Shown here: one piece after another, positions 39,183 to 48,999 of the stretch
How the letters are laid out: every line of letters begins with the position of its first letter
Position numbering within the stretch: position 1 is the first letter of the stretch
Made by a program: the position numbers and the translations under genes
Source of the DNA: Cohnella pontilimi
GTDB lineage: Bacteria > Bacillota > Bacilli > Paenibacillales > Paenibacillaceae
NCBI RefSeq assembly: GCF_005049045.1
Contig: NZ_SUPK01000005.1
Span: 1-64,000, forward strand
Direction of reading: 5' to 3'
Length of the DNA: 64,000 nt
Notes under the pieces: model-generated
What the model was told of the DNA's origin: nothing
Databases searched by the model: none
What the model saw: the letters and a program-made list of their open reading frames with translations, nothing else

Positions 39183-42100
39183 ATGAAATTTTTCACGAAT
39201 TTTTCGCTGCGGAATCCGGTAGCCGTTGTGCTGTTGGTCCTTCTGGTTGCGGTCGGCGGCATTTACTCCGCCTCACAGTTCCAGCAAGAGCAGCAGCCGG
39301 AAGTCAATTTCCCCGGCGTTATGGTTCAAGCGGTGTATCCGGGCGCAGCGCCCAATGAAGTGATGAACGAGGTGACGCTGCCTCTCGAGAAAGTGCTGCG
39401 AAACGTGGAAGGCGTGAAGAACGTCACGTCCACTTCTGCGAACAGCGTCTCGATGCTGCAGCTGGAATTCGGATTTAACGACGACATGAAAAAGAAACAA
39501 GAGCTGGTGAAGCAGGCTGTCGCAGAGGTTGCGCTTCCGGAAGGAGTGGAGAAGCCGGGCGTTCTGTATTTCTCGACGACCAACCAGCCCATCATGTACA
39601 CAACGGTTTCCGTCGAGAAAGGGATGAACGAGGAGCAGCTCACTACGCTCGTCAAAAACACGATCATCCCTGACCTCGAAGCGATTGAAGGCGTTAATGA
39701 AGTGCAGGCGATCGGGCTCAAGGACGATGGGGTTTACCTCCTGCTCGACGCGGCGAAAATGACGCAAAACGGGGTTTCGTACCAGCAGGTCATGGCCGCC
39801 CTACAAGCCAACAATTTGAGCGTACCGCTTGGAGAAGCGACATTTAAGCAAAATAAGCTGCCGGTTTTCGTCCAAGGTGATCTTCGTTCGGTAGACCAGC
39901 TGAAGCAATGGAAGCTGACGCCGGCCGGAAACGTGAAACTGACGGATATTGCGGAGATCCGGCAAGGCAAGGAACTCAGTGTCATTAACCTGACCAACGG
40001 CAAACCGAGCATTACGCTGAACATCGTAAAAGCCGGCAATGCCAACACCGTTGAAGTTGCCGACAAAGTGCTGAAAGTGTACGAGAACGCCGAAAAGGGC
40101 GGCCAGATCAAATCCTTGATCATGTATAACCGCGCGACGGACGTGAAAGAATCGGTAAGCTCGTTGGCTCGTGAAGGCGCATTGGGCGCGCTGTTCGCTT
40201 CGCTGCTCATCCTGTTCTTCCTGCGCAATTTCCGGGCGACACTGATCGCCATCGTGTCGATCCCGTTGTCCATGCTGATCGCCATGATCTGTCTTAAATA
40301 TTTTACGAACGTGACGCTTAACATCATGACGCTCGGCGGTTTGGCTGTCGCCACCGGTCGGGTTGTAGACGACAGTATCGTCGTCATCGAGAACCTCATT
40401 CGCCGCATCCGCGGCGAAAAAATCAGCCGCGAGCTCATTGCCGCCGGTACGGCCGAGGTCGGCCGTGCGATTACCTCTTCCACGCTGACTACGGTCGCCG
40501 TATTCGCGCCGCTCGGCTTGCTCCAAGGAATGATCGGCGGTTATTTCCGGCCGTTCGCATTGACCGTGGCGTTTGCTCTGTTGTCTTCGCTGCTCGTAGC
40601 CCTTACGGTTGTGCCGCTCATGGCTTGGGCGCTGATGAAAAAGTATACGCCGAAAGAAACGAAGGAATCGGCGATGAGCCGCGGCTACAAGCGTGCGCTT
40701 CGCTGGTCGCTCGGCCATAAAGCCATCGTATTGATTCTCGCGTTCCTGCTGTTTGTGGCCAGCCTTGTGCCGATATTCGCAGGCAAGGTCGGCGTTACGC
40801 TGCTGCCGGAGTCGGATTACAAATACATTTTCGCGACATTCGAAATGCCGAAAGGCGCCAGCACCGCGCTGGTGAAGGAAGAAGCGGGTAAAATCGATGC
40901 CGTGGTACGCGAACACGCATCCGTGAAAAACGCCAGCTTGACCGTAGGCGGAGGAATTACGGGATCCGGAAGTTCAAATACGGCGGAATGGTTTATCGGG
41001 CTGGACAGCGGCACGGATCTCGACAAGTTCAGCGAAGAGGTCAGCCAGAAGGTGAAGGTGCCATCCGGCAGCAAGTTCAGCCTTATTAAAGACGACATGA
41101 CCGGCGGTGGTATGATCCAAATTACGGTGACCGGACCGAGTATGGCGGAGATCCGCCAAGGAACCGAGCTCATCACGGACACCGTAGCGAAAATGGAAGG
41201 CACCAAAGATGTGACCAACAACCTGCAAGACGGAACGAAGGGGATATCCATCCAAGTCCGTCAGAACGACGCGGTCCAATACGGGCTGTCGGCCGCTCAG
41301 GCGTCCATGATGCTTCGCCCGTTCCTGTCTGAGACGAAAGCCGGCAAAATCGGCGACGGGGCCAAGTCAAGCGACTTGTATCTCGGCTTGAACGGCGTAT
41401 CGATCGCATCCGTGGATGATATCGCGAATTTGAAGCTTCAGACTCCGGTCGGCAAAGAAATCGCGGTGCGCGATATCGCCGACGTCCAGGAAGTGCAGCT
41501 TCCGAGCACGCTGCAATACAAGAACGGCGCGGAGTATGCCACCGTGTCGGGTAAAATCATGGATAAGAACGCCGGCAAAGTGAACCAGGCGATTGAAAAA
41601 GCGCTGAAAGAATTGAAGCTGCCGGCAGGCGTGAAATATTCGTTCGGCGGCAGTAATGCCGATATCAACCAGATGATGAGCGATATGTTGATGGCCATGC
41701 TGGTAGCGGTCGGTATGGTATACATCGTGATGGTGATCGCATTCCGCGAAGGCCGTGCGCCGCTTGCCGTATTGTTCTCCTTGCCTTTCGCCCTGATCGG
41801 CGGCTTGACCGGTACGGTGATTTCCGGAGATCCGATCTCGGTATCCAGCATGATCGGTTTCCTGATGCTGATCGGTATCGTGGTGACCAACGCCATCGTG
41901 TTGATCGAGCGCGTTCAGCAGCACATCGAGCACGGCGCAACGATTCGCGAAGCGCTGATAGAAGCGGGCGGCATCCGCCTGCGTCCGATTCTCATGACGG
42001 CGATCGCCACCATCTGCGCGCTGATCCCGCTCGCGATCGGCATGGGCGGCGGAAGCATCATTTCCAGCGGGCTCGCGGTCGTGGTTATTGGCGGCTTGAC

Positions 42101-42215
42101 CAGCTCCACACTGCTCACGCTCGTGGTTGTGCCGGTCATGTACGAACTGCTGTATTTCAGACGTTCGCGCAAGCAGCGTAAAGCTGCTGTAACGGTGACG
42201 GCGGAAGCCGCCTAA
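39183..42215 (+). CDS. RND-family efflux transporter (SwrC/AcrB-like)
   Basis: This 1010-residue transporter has the RND layout: a first span after SLRNPVAVVLLVLL, a large extracytoplasmic loop, a six-span block with TGRVVDDSIVVIENLIRR, a second large loop and a second six-span block (FLMLIGIVVTNAIVLIERV). B. subtilis SwrC is the closest kind in a monoderm. No membrane-fusion partner is encoded nearby. Substrates are unknown. The ATG at 39183 has GGAGAG 8 bp upstream; an upstream ATG at 39123 lacks one. A TATAAT at 39048-39053 may be its -10. Confidence 0.92.
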   Translation: MKFFTNFSLRNPVAVVLLVLLVAVGGIYSASQFQQEQQPEVNFPGVMVQAVYPGAAPNEVMNEVTLPLEKVLRNVEGVKNVTSTSANSVSMLQLEFGFNDDMKKKQELVKQAVAEVALPEGVEKPGVLYFSTTNQPIMYTTVSVEKGMNEEQLTTLVKNTIIPDLEAIEGVNEVQAIGLKDDGVYLLLDAAKMTQNGVSYQQVMAALQANNLSVPLGEATFKQNKLPVFVQGDLRSVDQLKQWKLTPAGNVKLTDIAEIRQGKELSVINLTNGKPSITLNIVKAGNANTVEVADKVLKVYENAEKGGQIKSLIMYNRATDVKESVSSLAREGALGALFASLLILFFLRNFRATLIAIVSIPLSMLIAMICLKYFTNVTLNIMTLGGLAVATGRVVDDSIVVIENLIRRIRGEKISRELIAAGTAEVGRAITSSTLTTVAVFAPLGLLQGMIGGYFRPFALTVAFALLSSLLVALTVVPLMAWALMKKYTPKETKESAMSRGYKRALRWSLGHKAIVLILAFLLFVASLVPIFAGKVGVTLLPESDYKYIFATFEMPKGASTALVKEEAGKIDAVVREHASVKNASLTVGGGITGSGSSNTAEWFIGLDSGTDLDKFSEEVSQKVKVPSGSKFSLIKDDMTGGGMIQITVTGPSMAEIRQGTELITDTVAKMEGTKDVTNNLQDGTKGISIQVRQNDAVQYGLSAAQASMMLRPFLSETKAGKIGDGAKSSDLYLGLNGVSIASVDDIANLKLQTPVGKEIAVRDIADVQEVQLPSTLQYKNGAEYATVSGKIMDKNAGKVNQAIEKALKELKLPAGVKYSFGGSNADINQMMSDMLMAMLVAVGMVYIVMVIAFREGRAPLAVLFSLPFALIGGLTGTVISGDPISVSSMIGFLMLIGIVVTNAIVLIERVQQHIEHGATIREALIEAGGIRLRPILMTAIATICALIPLAIGMGGGSIISSGLAVVVIGGLTSSTLLTLVVVPVMYELLYFRRSRKQRKAAVTVTAEAA

Positions 42216-42247
42216 TAGACGAATCTCGCAATAGGCTTGTATAGATG

Positions 42248-42277
42248 AAGCACCTCGAAATCTCGGGGTGCTTTTTC
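42248..42277 (+). terminator. Terminator after RND gene
   Basis: AAGCACCTCGA (42248-42258) pairs with TCGGGGTGCTT (42263-42273), with one wobble, followed by TTTCT. Confidence 0.88.
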
Positions 42278-42358
42278 TATTGAACATGACTTGGGTTACA
42301 TTTTGAGAGGATTGACCATACTAAAACTATGAAAATAAGGATAAAGACAGGTGACATC

Positions 42359-42979
42359 ATGTTTAAATGGATCGGCTGGGCGATCCGCACAGTGTTGACG
42401 GCGGTGCTGCTCAGTTTTCTATGCATCTGGACGACGGGTTACATTGTGAACAGCTACATGGAAACGCTGCTCAAGCAGCTGGAGCTGCCTTTGCAGACAC
42501 AGCCGTTTGCTTTGAGCGGAATATGGGGCAAGCTGTGGGGGGCGGCTCCTCCTGTGCCTAGCAAGCAAGCTGAGTCCACGGCTTCGGCTTCGCCCTCCGA
42601 GACCAAGGAGGCGGTGAGCAGCCCGGCCCCGAGCGCGAGCGAGAGTGAGAGCACACCGGACAGCTTGGAACAACAAGCGGATGAGCCAAGCCCGGCCCCC
42701 TCGGAAGATCCCGCCGTCGTGCCGGTGTTCGGCAATCAATCCGGCAGCTCCGGATTATCCGAGCAGCAGAAACTGAGCCTGCAAACCGTCATGTCCAAGT
42801 TAAACGCCGAACAGCTGAGCGAACTGAGCGCCTTGCTGGAAGACGGATTGACGAGCGAAGAACTGGCACAGGCGGGCGATTTGCTCAAGCCTTCCCTCTC
42901 CGCAGAAGAATACAAGCAAATGATGGACATGCTGAAGACACATGCCGAAGCTGCGAAAGTCCCGCCCCATCAGCCGTAA
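42359..42979 (+). CDS. Uncharacterised anchored protein before walR
   Basis: This 206-residue protein has one N-terminal span (WAIRTVLTAVLLSFLCIWTTGYIV). It is followed by a low-complexity Ser/Pro/Glu-rich linker (residues 70-140) and an acidic helical C-terminal region with repeated LSEL/LTSEEL-like heptads. I do not recognise a family. The ATG at 42359 follows AGGTGA; an ATG ten codons upstream lacks a site. Its own terminator separates it from walR, so it is a single-gene unit. Confidence 0.75.
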   Translation: MFKWIGWAIRTVLTAVLLSFLCIWTTGYIVNSYMETLLKQLELPLQTQPFALSGIWGKLWGAAPPVPSKQAESTASASPSETKEAVSSPAPSASESESTPDSLEQQADEPSPAPSEDPAVVPVFGNQSGSSGLSEQQKLSLQTVMSKLNAEQLSELSALLEDGLTSEELAQAGDLLKPSLSAEEYKQMMDMLKTHAEAAKVPPHQP

Positions 42980-42989
42980 CATCGCTTTC

Positions 42990-43038
42990 AAGGCTTTCTC
43001 CCAGGCGCGTAACGCCTAATAAGGAGAAAGCCTTTTTT
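42990..43038 (+). terminator. Terminator before walR
   Basis: AAGGCTTTCTCC (42990-43001) pairs with GGAGAAAGCCTT (43023-43034), with an inner AGGCG/CGCCT stem, followed by a T-run. Confidence 0.93.
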
Positions 43039-43130
43039 TGCCTTGCCCTCATCGGCGTTCTCCCGGCTATTCCGTTATGGTAAAATTGTTTCAGAGGAAA
43101 CAGTAGGCTTCCACGGAGCGAGGAGGCGGG

Positions 43131-43877
43131 ATGATGCCCGGAAAAATATTGGTCGTCGACGATGAACGGCCGATTGCAGATATTTTGAAGTTCAATCTTG
43201 AAAAAGAAGGCTACGAGGTCGTTTGCGCTTTTGACGGCGAAGCCGCGGTTCAGCTGGCTTTCGAGGAGGATCCGGACCTTATTTTGCTGGATCTGATGCT
43301 GCCGGTCAAAGACGGAATGGACGTGTGCCGCGAAGTGCGGTCGCGTTTGTCCACGCCGATCATCATGCTTACGGCCAAAGATACGGAAATCGACAAAGTG
43401 CTCGGCCTGGAGCTGGGCGCCGACGATTATGTGACCAAGCCTTTCGGCACGCGGGAGCTTCTCGCACGGGTCAAAGCGCATCTGCGCCGCCAGCGGAAGA
43501 TCGACGCGCCTCGCGGCGGCGACGACAATTCGGCGCAGGACGCCGAACGTCAGGGACTGAAGCTGTTCAACCTGTTCATCGACACCGACATGTATGTCGT
43601 ATACAAGAACGGACAGCCGCTGGACCTGACCCACCGGGAGTTCGAGCTGCTGCATTACCTCGCGCGCAACAGCGGCAAGGTCATGACGCGCGAGCATTTG
43701 CTGCAGGCGGTTTGGGGCTATGAATATTTCGGCGATGTCCGTACGGTTGACGTCACGATCCGCCGGCTGCGGGAAAAAATCGAAGACGATCCGAGCCGTC
43801 CGGAGGTCATTATGACCCGGCGCGGCTTAGGCTACCTCATGCGCAATCCCAAAACGACGGGCGGGCTGCTCGGATGA
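43131..43877 (+). CDS. walR: Response regulator WalR (YycF)
   Basis: This 248-residue OmpR-type regulator of cell-wall metabolism has a receiver domain ([19 protein letters not shown], phosphoacceptor Asp in [30 protein letters not shown]). The winged helix reads [40 protein letters not shown]. It matches B. subtilis WalR closely. GAGGAGGCGGG precedes the ATG (a second ATG follows at once). A TAAAAT at 43081-43086 may be the -10. It overlaps walK by 4 bp. Confidence 0.97.
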   Translation: MMPGKILVVDDERPIADILKFNLEKEGYEVVCAFDGEAAVQLAFEEDPDLILLDLMLPVKDGMDVCREVRSRLSTPIIMLTAKDTEIDKVLGLELGADDYVTKPFGTRELLARVKAHLRRQRKIDAPRGGDDNSAQDAERQGLKLFNLFIDTDMYVVYKNGQPLDLTHREFELLHYLARNSGKVMTREHLLQAVWGYEYFGDVRTVDVTIRRLREKIEDDPSRPEVIMTRRGLGYLMRNPKTTGGLLG

Positions 43878-45706
43878 GCGTGCTGCGCGTGTTCCGGAGC
43901 ATTCAGGCCAAGCTGATTTTGATGGTTCTCATGCTCATTCTTATTGCGGTTCAGTTGATCGGCGTGTACTTCATCAGCACGATGAAGAGCTCGTTGATCG
44001 ATTCCTTCACGCGCAATTTGGACGGCAACGCGAACGTGCTTACGAAATTGTCGGAGCCTGCTCTGTCTCAACTTAGCAAAAGCGAAAATGCGAAAACGGA
44101 TGTCAGCGAAGAATTGAACGCGCTGGCCGGGAGCTTGTCGAGCATCAGCGGAGCGGAGATTCAAGTGCTGGATGCCGGCGGCAAGGTGCTGGCCACATCC
44201 AAGCCTTCGCAGCCGTCGATCATCGGCCGTAAAAACACTTCCATGTTGGTGAGCCGCGCGCTTCAGGGAATTCGCGAAAACGAAGAAGAAATTATCGACA
44301 GCGATAATATCCGGAAAAAAGTGATCGTGAAGCCGGTTTTCAGCGGGACCAAAACCGTGGGCGTCGTCTACATCATGGCGTCCATGAAAGATTTGTACCA
44401 GACGGTCGAACGGATTAACCGCATTTTCGTATCCGCGATCCTCATCGCGCTTGGTCTCACGGCATTGCTGGGCGTGCTGCTGGCAGGGACCATTACCGCG
44501 CCGATCAAGGCGCTGACGCGGCAAGTAGCTGAAGTGGCGGAAGGCCGCTTCGACCAGCGCGTGCCCGTGCTGGGAACGGACGAAATCGGGCAATTAAGCG
44601 CGGCGTTTAACGACATGACCGACCGGCTGAGTGAGGCGTTGGCGATCAACGAAGAGGAGAAGGAGAAGATCTCCTCGATTCTCACCAATATGAGCGACGG
44701 CGTATTGGCGACGGATGAACTCGGGCGCGTCATCATTGTGAACCGACGTGCCGAAGAGCTGCTCGGAGACGATTCGTGCGAAGGCCGGACATTATCCGAA
44801 GCACTGAACATCGAGAAGGCGCCGATCGCAAGAACGCTGCAGGGCGAAGAGACGAGGCTGACCATACGCCGCTCGGCGGAAGAAGAAGACGACGGGGAAG
44901 TGTTAGTGCGCGTGACCCTGACTCCGATCCGGAGCCGGGATAAAGGGGTCGCGGGCGTCATCGCGGTGCTGCACGATGTGACGGAAGCGGAGAAGCTCGA
45001 GCAGTCTCGCCGCGAATTCGTGGCGAACGTGTCGCACGAGCTTCGCACGCCGCTGACCACCATCAAAAGCTATGCGGAAGCACTCGATGACGGAGCCAAG
45101 GAAGAGCCCGAGCTTGCCGGGCGCTTCGTCGGGGTCATCCGGAGCGAGACGGAGCGGATGATTCGGCTGGTCAGCGATCTGCTGCACTTGTCGCGGTTCG
45201 ATTCGCGCCGCGCTCAGCTTCGCCGGGAGATGACGGATTTGTCGGAGATGCTGGAGGAAGTTGTGGACCGATTCTCTTTCCAGCTTCGGCAAAAGGATAT
45301 TATGGCGACCATCGATGTGGCGCCGAATTTGAATACGGTATGGTTGGATCGGGACGGCATCGATCAAGTGTTGGACAACCTGGTCTCGAATGCGATCAAA
45401 TATACGTTGGAAGGCGGCACGATTCTCATCTCCGCCGCGGGCAACGGGGCTGGACAGCTGGTTATTGCCGTGAGGGATACGGGGATCGGCATTCCGAAAA
45501 AAGATTTGGAACGCATATTCGACCGGTTTTACCGGGTGGACAAGGCGCGTTCCCGCAATATGGGGGGGACGGGACTTGGTCTTTCTATTGCCAGGGAAAT
45601 TGTGAGGGCCCACGGCGGCACCATCTCCCTGGATTCCGAGGTCGGAATCGGCTCGGTCGTAACCGTCACGCTGCCGATCGTGCAGGAAGGAAGTGAGCCG
45701 GCATGA
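43874..45706 (+). CDS. walK: Sensor histidine kinase WalK (YycG)
   Basis: This 610-residue kinase has a first span near residues 13-35, an extracytoplasmic sensor of about 145 residues and a second span near 183-205. Next come HAMP ([21 protein letters not shown]), PAS ([22 protein letters not shown]), HisKA with the phosphorylated His in [19 protein letters not shown], and an HATPase domain ([30 protein letters not shown]). Essential in many Firmicutes. It is coupled to walR upstream and overlaps walH by 4 bp downstream. Confidence 0.97.
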   Translation: MSVLRVFRSIQAKLILMVLMLILIAVQLIGVYFISTMKSSLIDSFTRNLDGNANVLTKLSEPALSQLSKSENAKTDVSEELNALAGSLSSISGAEIQVLDAGGKVLATSKPSQPSIIGRKNTSMLVSRALQGIRENEEEIIDSDNIRKKVIVKPVFSGTKTVGVVYIMASMKDLYQTVERINRIFVSAILIALGLTALLGVLLAGTITAPIKALTRQVAEVAEGRFDQRVPVLGTDEIGQLSAAFNDMTDRLSEALAINEEEKEKISSILTNMSDGVLATDELGRVIIVNRRAEELLGDDSCEGRTLSEALNIEKAPIARTLQGEETRLTIRRSAEEEDDGEVLVRVTLTPIRSRDKGVAGVIAVLHDVTEAEKLEQSRREFVANVSHELRTPLTTIKSYAEALDDGAKEEPELAGRFVGVIRSETERMIRLVSDLLHLSRFDSRRAQLRREMTDLSEMLEEVVDRFSFQLRQKDIMATIDVAPNLNTVWLDRDGIDQVLDNLVSNAIKYTLEGGTILISAAGNGAGQLVIAVRDTGIGIPKKDLERIFDRFYRVDKARSRNMGGTGLGLSIAREIVRAHGGTISLDSEVGIGSVVTVTLPIVQEGSEPA

Positions 45707-47013
45707 TGGATAAAGCCAAATCGGTGCTGCTTGCTTTTCTTGTGGCGCTAAGCCTCGTGCAAAGCTATTTTCTCGCCTACAGCATGCCGAGTATGGAAGC
45801 CAAAGTGAAGACGGAGCAAGATTATGTGCAGACCGAGCCGCTGGGGCCGCAGCAAGAAGTTTGGAAAATGTTGTTTCCCGAGCAAATCGTGCTGCATATG
45901 GGCGGAGACAAGCACACGGTATTTTTTCCGGATAACACGACCTATTACGATTTGATCCTGAAAAAATTGCAAGGACGCGAATTCAAAGGGTTTCAGCGGG
46001 ATCCGGTGCATGTGGTCGATTGGGACCAAGTGCGGCGCCAGGATCAAGGCGTAGAGCTGCGCTTCGGCCGCGCCGTTCCTTTTCAGCTGTTGCAGCGGGT
46101 GTTTAAAATTGAGGATTTCCTTTTTTCCGGCGATTCGATCGACCGGATCTGGATCTTCGCGCGGCAGGACACGGGCGAGGTACGGACCTTTTTCTTCAGC
46201 TCGGACGGCCGCTATGTCTATGAATCCTTGCGGGCCGACATGACGGTTGGTGATGTTGCCACGAACGTAGGATTCGGACAATATTGGACGCCGTATCAGA
46301 CGACGGACGGACAGCTATACGTTCCGGAAAAGCCGTACTCCTGGCTGAACGAAATGCAGGTGCCGGTTACCCGGTACACTTCCGAACAGATGCAGCGAAG
46401 TTTGTTTTTCGACCCCGGCATTACCCGGTCTATTCAGGAACGCAAGGACGGCAACCAGATTTATACGGACGGTAAAAGAGGATTAAAAGTCGAGCAAGCC
46501 GGGAGCTGGATGTCCTATACCGACTCGGCTGCGCCGACGGAAGCGAAGAATGACCTGGCCGACAACGTGGTCGCGGCGGTACAGTTCGTCAACCAGCATG
46601 GAGGCTGGAACGGCTTGTACAGCTTGGGCCAGCCTCCTGACCCGGAGGCGAATGACAGCGTGATCCGGTTTCAGCAATATTATGATCATGTGCCCATCAT
46701 CTCCGGAAGTCGGATGACATTCGGATATATGCAAGTCACGCTGCAGCAGGGATCGGTGACTTCTTACGAAAGATCTCTTTTGCTGCTTGGGGACAAGGCG
46801 GTCAACAAGAAAAACCGCGTTTTACCGGGCGGAGAACAATTGAGAAGCTTGATATACCGGTCTGCGCTCGGTTCGCGGGTTATGGCGTTATATCCGGCTT
46901 ATCGTCCGCTTTTGAAAGACAATGTCATGACCCTTCAACCCGTGTGGGTAATCCGGCTGGAGAACGGGTCGGTAAAGGTCGTGGCAGAATCCCTGCCCGC
47001 CGGCGGAACTTAA
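45703..47013 (+). CDS. walH: WalRK regulator WalH (YycH)
   Basis: This 436-residue protein has one N-terminal span (SVLLAFLVALSLVQSYFLAYSM) and an extracytoplasmic YycH domain. In Bacillus YycH and YycI form a membrane complex that controls WalK. Position, size and topology support the call; sequence conservation in this family is low. The start is ATG at 45703 or the ATG directly after it. walI follows after 39 bp. Confidence 0.9.
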   Translation: MMDKAKSVLLAFLVALSLVQSYFLAYSMPSMEAKVKTEQDYVQTEPLGPQQEVWKMLFPEQIVLHMGGDKHTVFFPDNTTYYDLILKKLQGREFKGFQRDPVHVVDWDQVRRQDQGVELRFGRAVPFQLLQRVFKIEDFLFSGDSIDRIWIFARQDTGEVRTFFFSSDGRYVYESLRADMTVGDVATNVGFGQYWTPYQTTDGQLYVPEKPYSWLNEMQVPVTRYTSEQMQRSLFFDPGITRSIQERKDGNQIYTDGKRGLKVEQAGSWMSYTDSAAPTEAKNDLADNVVAAVQFVNQHGGWNGLYSLGQPPDPEANDSVIRFQQYYDHVPIISGSRMTFGYMQVTLQQGSVTSYERSLLLLGDKAVNKKNRVLPGGEQLRSLIYRSALGSRVMALYPAYRPLLKDNVMTLQPVWVIRLENGSVKVVAESLPAGGT

Positions 47014-47052
47014 GCGATTATTTGACGTCTAAATGAGACAGGGGGGGAACGG

Positions 47053-47844
47053 ATGGACTGGAGACGCGCCAAAAGCGTGCTGATTCTTGCATTTCTTATG
47101 TTGAATCTATTGCTCGGTTATCAGCTTTGGACGGAATGGCGGGCGCAGCTGAACACATCGGCCGACTGGACGTCCCTTCCCGCCGAGACTCGGCAAATCA
47201 TGGCGGAAAAGAAAATCCGCATTGAATCCAAAATACCGTCTGAAACCCCATCCATGAAGGATTTGTCTTATTTGCTGAAACAGTCGTCATCGGATAAGGG
47301 CATAGGAATCAAGCCGATCGCGTCCCCGCCCGAGACACGCATCGTGTTTAACCCGAAAGAGTTAACGGATGCGCTCGGCAAGGTGATTTCCGAATTGGAC
47401 AAATACGCATACGACGATCCGGGGAGCCGGGAAGGTGTATTCGTGCTTAACCGGATCGAAAACGGATATCCGATGTTTGACATTCATCTGGAGCTGTACA
47501 ACAAGGACCAGAAAATCCGGGGTTACCGCCAGGATGTCATTCAGGTGCTGTCTTCCCAAGAAGCGAAAGACCAGCAGGTACTGCCGGCCTCCAAAGCGCT
47601 GACACCGCTCATTGAGAAACAATTGGTGCCGGGATCGGTCATCAAGGACATTCGACTCGGGTACCATGGACAAATTTTCGACACGGAAGAGCAGCTTGCG
47701 GCACCGTCTTGGAGGGTTTTGTTGGAAAGCGGCGAAGTGTACTATGTACACGCGGTCAGCGGGGAAATCGATACCGGAAACGGGAATGCCGATCGCACAG
47801 CCGAGAGAAATATGGCAGCAATGGGAGAAAGGAAAACGTTATGA
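47053..47844 (+). CDS. walI: WalRK regulator WalI (YycI)
   Basis: This 263-residue protein starts MDWRRAKSVLILAFLMLNLLLG, the N-terminal anchor typical of YycI, followed by an extracytoplasmic YycI domain with repeated beta segments. Partner of WalH in regulating WalK. AGGGGGGGAACG precedes the ATG. Overlaps walJ by 4 bp. Confidence 0.92.
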   Translation: MDWRRAKSVLILAFLMLNLLLGYQLWTEWRAQLNTSADWTSLPAETRQIMAEKKIRIESKIPSETPSMKDLSYLLKQSSSDKGIGIKPIASPPETRIVFNPKELTDALGKVISELDKYAYDDPGSREGVFVLNRIENGYPMFDIHLELYNKDQKIRGYRQDVIQVLSSQEAKDQQVLPASKALTPLIEKQLVPGSVIKDIRLGYHGQIFDTEEQLAAPSWRVLLESGEVYYVHAVSGEIDTGNGNADRTAERNMAAMGERKTL

Positions 47845-48644
47845 GCCTTCGTTTCACGGTACTAGCCAGCGGTTCGACAGGCAACGCCACCGTCGTATCT
47901 ACGGATTCGGCAAGCGTGCTGGTCGATGTTGGGCTGAGCGGCAAAAAAATAGAAGAATTGATGCAGCAACGCGATGTGACGGGCAAAGACCTGGATGCTA
48001 TTTTTGTCACGCATGAGCATTCCGACCATATCAAGGGACTCGGCGCTTTCGCACGCAAATATGAGCTGCCGGTATATGCCAATGAGAAAACGTGGGCGGC
48101 CATGTATAAAACCGTCGGCGAGCTGCCGGATCATCAACGCAAAATCATTCCGAGTGACAGTGTGATGGAAATAGCCGATTTGCGGGTAGAATCCTACGCC
48201 ATATCGCATGATGCCGCCGAGCCGGTAGGCTACTGCTTTGAGTCGGACGGCATGAAGCTGAGTCTGGCTACGGATATGGGATACATGAGCGATAAGGTTA
48301 TGGCCAGACTTGTCCGCTCAGATGTGCTCATTTTGGAATCGAATCACGATGTCGAAATGCTCAGAATGGGCCGGTATCCTTGGAACATCAAACGCCGCAT
48401 TCTCGGGGACACGGGACATCTCTCCAACGAAGCGGCCGGCGAAGCGCTGTGCAAGCTCTTATCCGGAATCACCCGGAGAGTCTATTTGGCACACTTGAGC
48501 CTGCAGCACAACTTGATGGATTTGGCCAAACTTACGGTGAATACAGTATTGGAGAACAACGGATTTTTTTATCAAAAGCATGAGTTCGCGCTTTGTGAAA
48601 CCTATCATGATCGCCCTACCGAATGGGACTATGTGAAAGTTTGA
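47841..48644 (+). CDS. walJ: Metallo-beta-lactamase fold hydrolase WalJ (YycJ)
   Basis: This 267-residue metallo-hydrolase has SLRFTVLASGSTGNATVV and the metal motif VTHEHSDHIKGL, then ATDMGYMSD and LESNHDVEML. YycJ-type proteins have nuclease-like folds and are linked to DNA repair and replication-division coordination. Last gene of walRKHIJ, starting in the walI stop (ATGA). Confidence 0.95.
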   Translation: MSLRFTVLASGSTGNATVVSTDSASVLVDVGLSGKKIEELMQQRDVTGKDLDAIFVTHEHSDHIKGLGAFARKYELPVYANEKTWAAMYKTVGELPDHQRKIIPSDSVMEIADLRVESYAISHDAAEPVGYCFESDGMKLSLATDMGYMSDKVMARLVRSDVLILESNHDVEMLRMGRYPWNIKRRILGDTGHLSNEAAGEALCKLLSGITRRVYLAHLSLQHNLMDLAKLTVNTVLENNGFFYQKHEFALCETYHDRPTEWDYVKV

Positions 48645-48654
48645 CTTCAGGCCT

Positions 48655-48855
48655 TCACAGTAAGAGCTGGCGATTCAGTTCGGCTTCCATCAACGAAGCC
48701 TTCTGCTGGATATCTTCCGGAGTGAGAACACCTTTATCTACCAGAAGCTCGATGAGCGTACTGAGCGCAAGCAGCTGCCGGTACTGATCATCCTTCATAT
48801 CCCCGAGCCGGGACGCCAAGTCAAGATACTGCCATTCATATCCCTTGGTTTGCAT
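48655..48855 (-). CDS. Small uncharacterised protein, minus strand
   Basis: This 66-residue acidic/helical protein (MQTKGYEWQYLDLASRLGD, then TLIELLVDKGVLTPEDIQ) has no family I can name. Its helical periodicity and the GVLTPEDI segment suggest a short coiled or helix-hairpin protein. AAAGGAAGGA lies 8 bp before the ATG, which supports translation. It sits convergently after walJ and head-on to the fork, 10 bp from the walJ stop. Confidence 0.6.
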   Translation of the reverse strand: MQTKGYEWQYLDLASRLGDMKDDQYRQLLALSTLIELLVDKGVLTPEDIQQKASLMEAELNRQLLL

Positions 48856-48901
48856 GCGTAATCCTTCCTTTCTTTACTTAGGAAATTACTAGCTTGTCGG
48901 C

Positions 48902-48930
48902 TTGCCTGACCCTTTCGATTCTATTACTAT
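48902..48930 (+). promoter_or_regulatory. Probable htrA promoter
   Basis: TTGCCT (48902-48907) and TACTAT (48925-48930) are 17 bp apart, about 70 bp upstream of the serine protease gene. I found no WalR or CssR box that I would defend. Confidence 0.4.
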
Positions 48931-48999
48931 TTTAGTCATAACCTTTGAAAACATTCCGATTCGCCGCAATTTTTGCCCGATAGAAGGATGGTGCATGAG

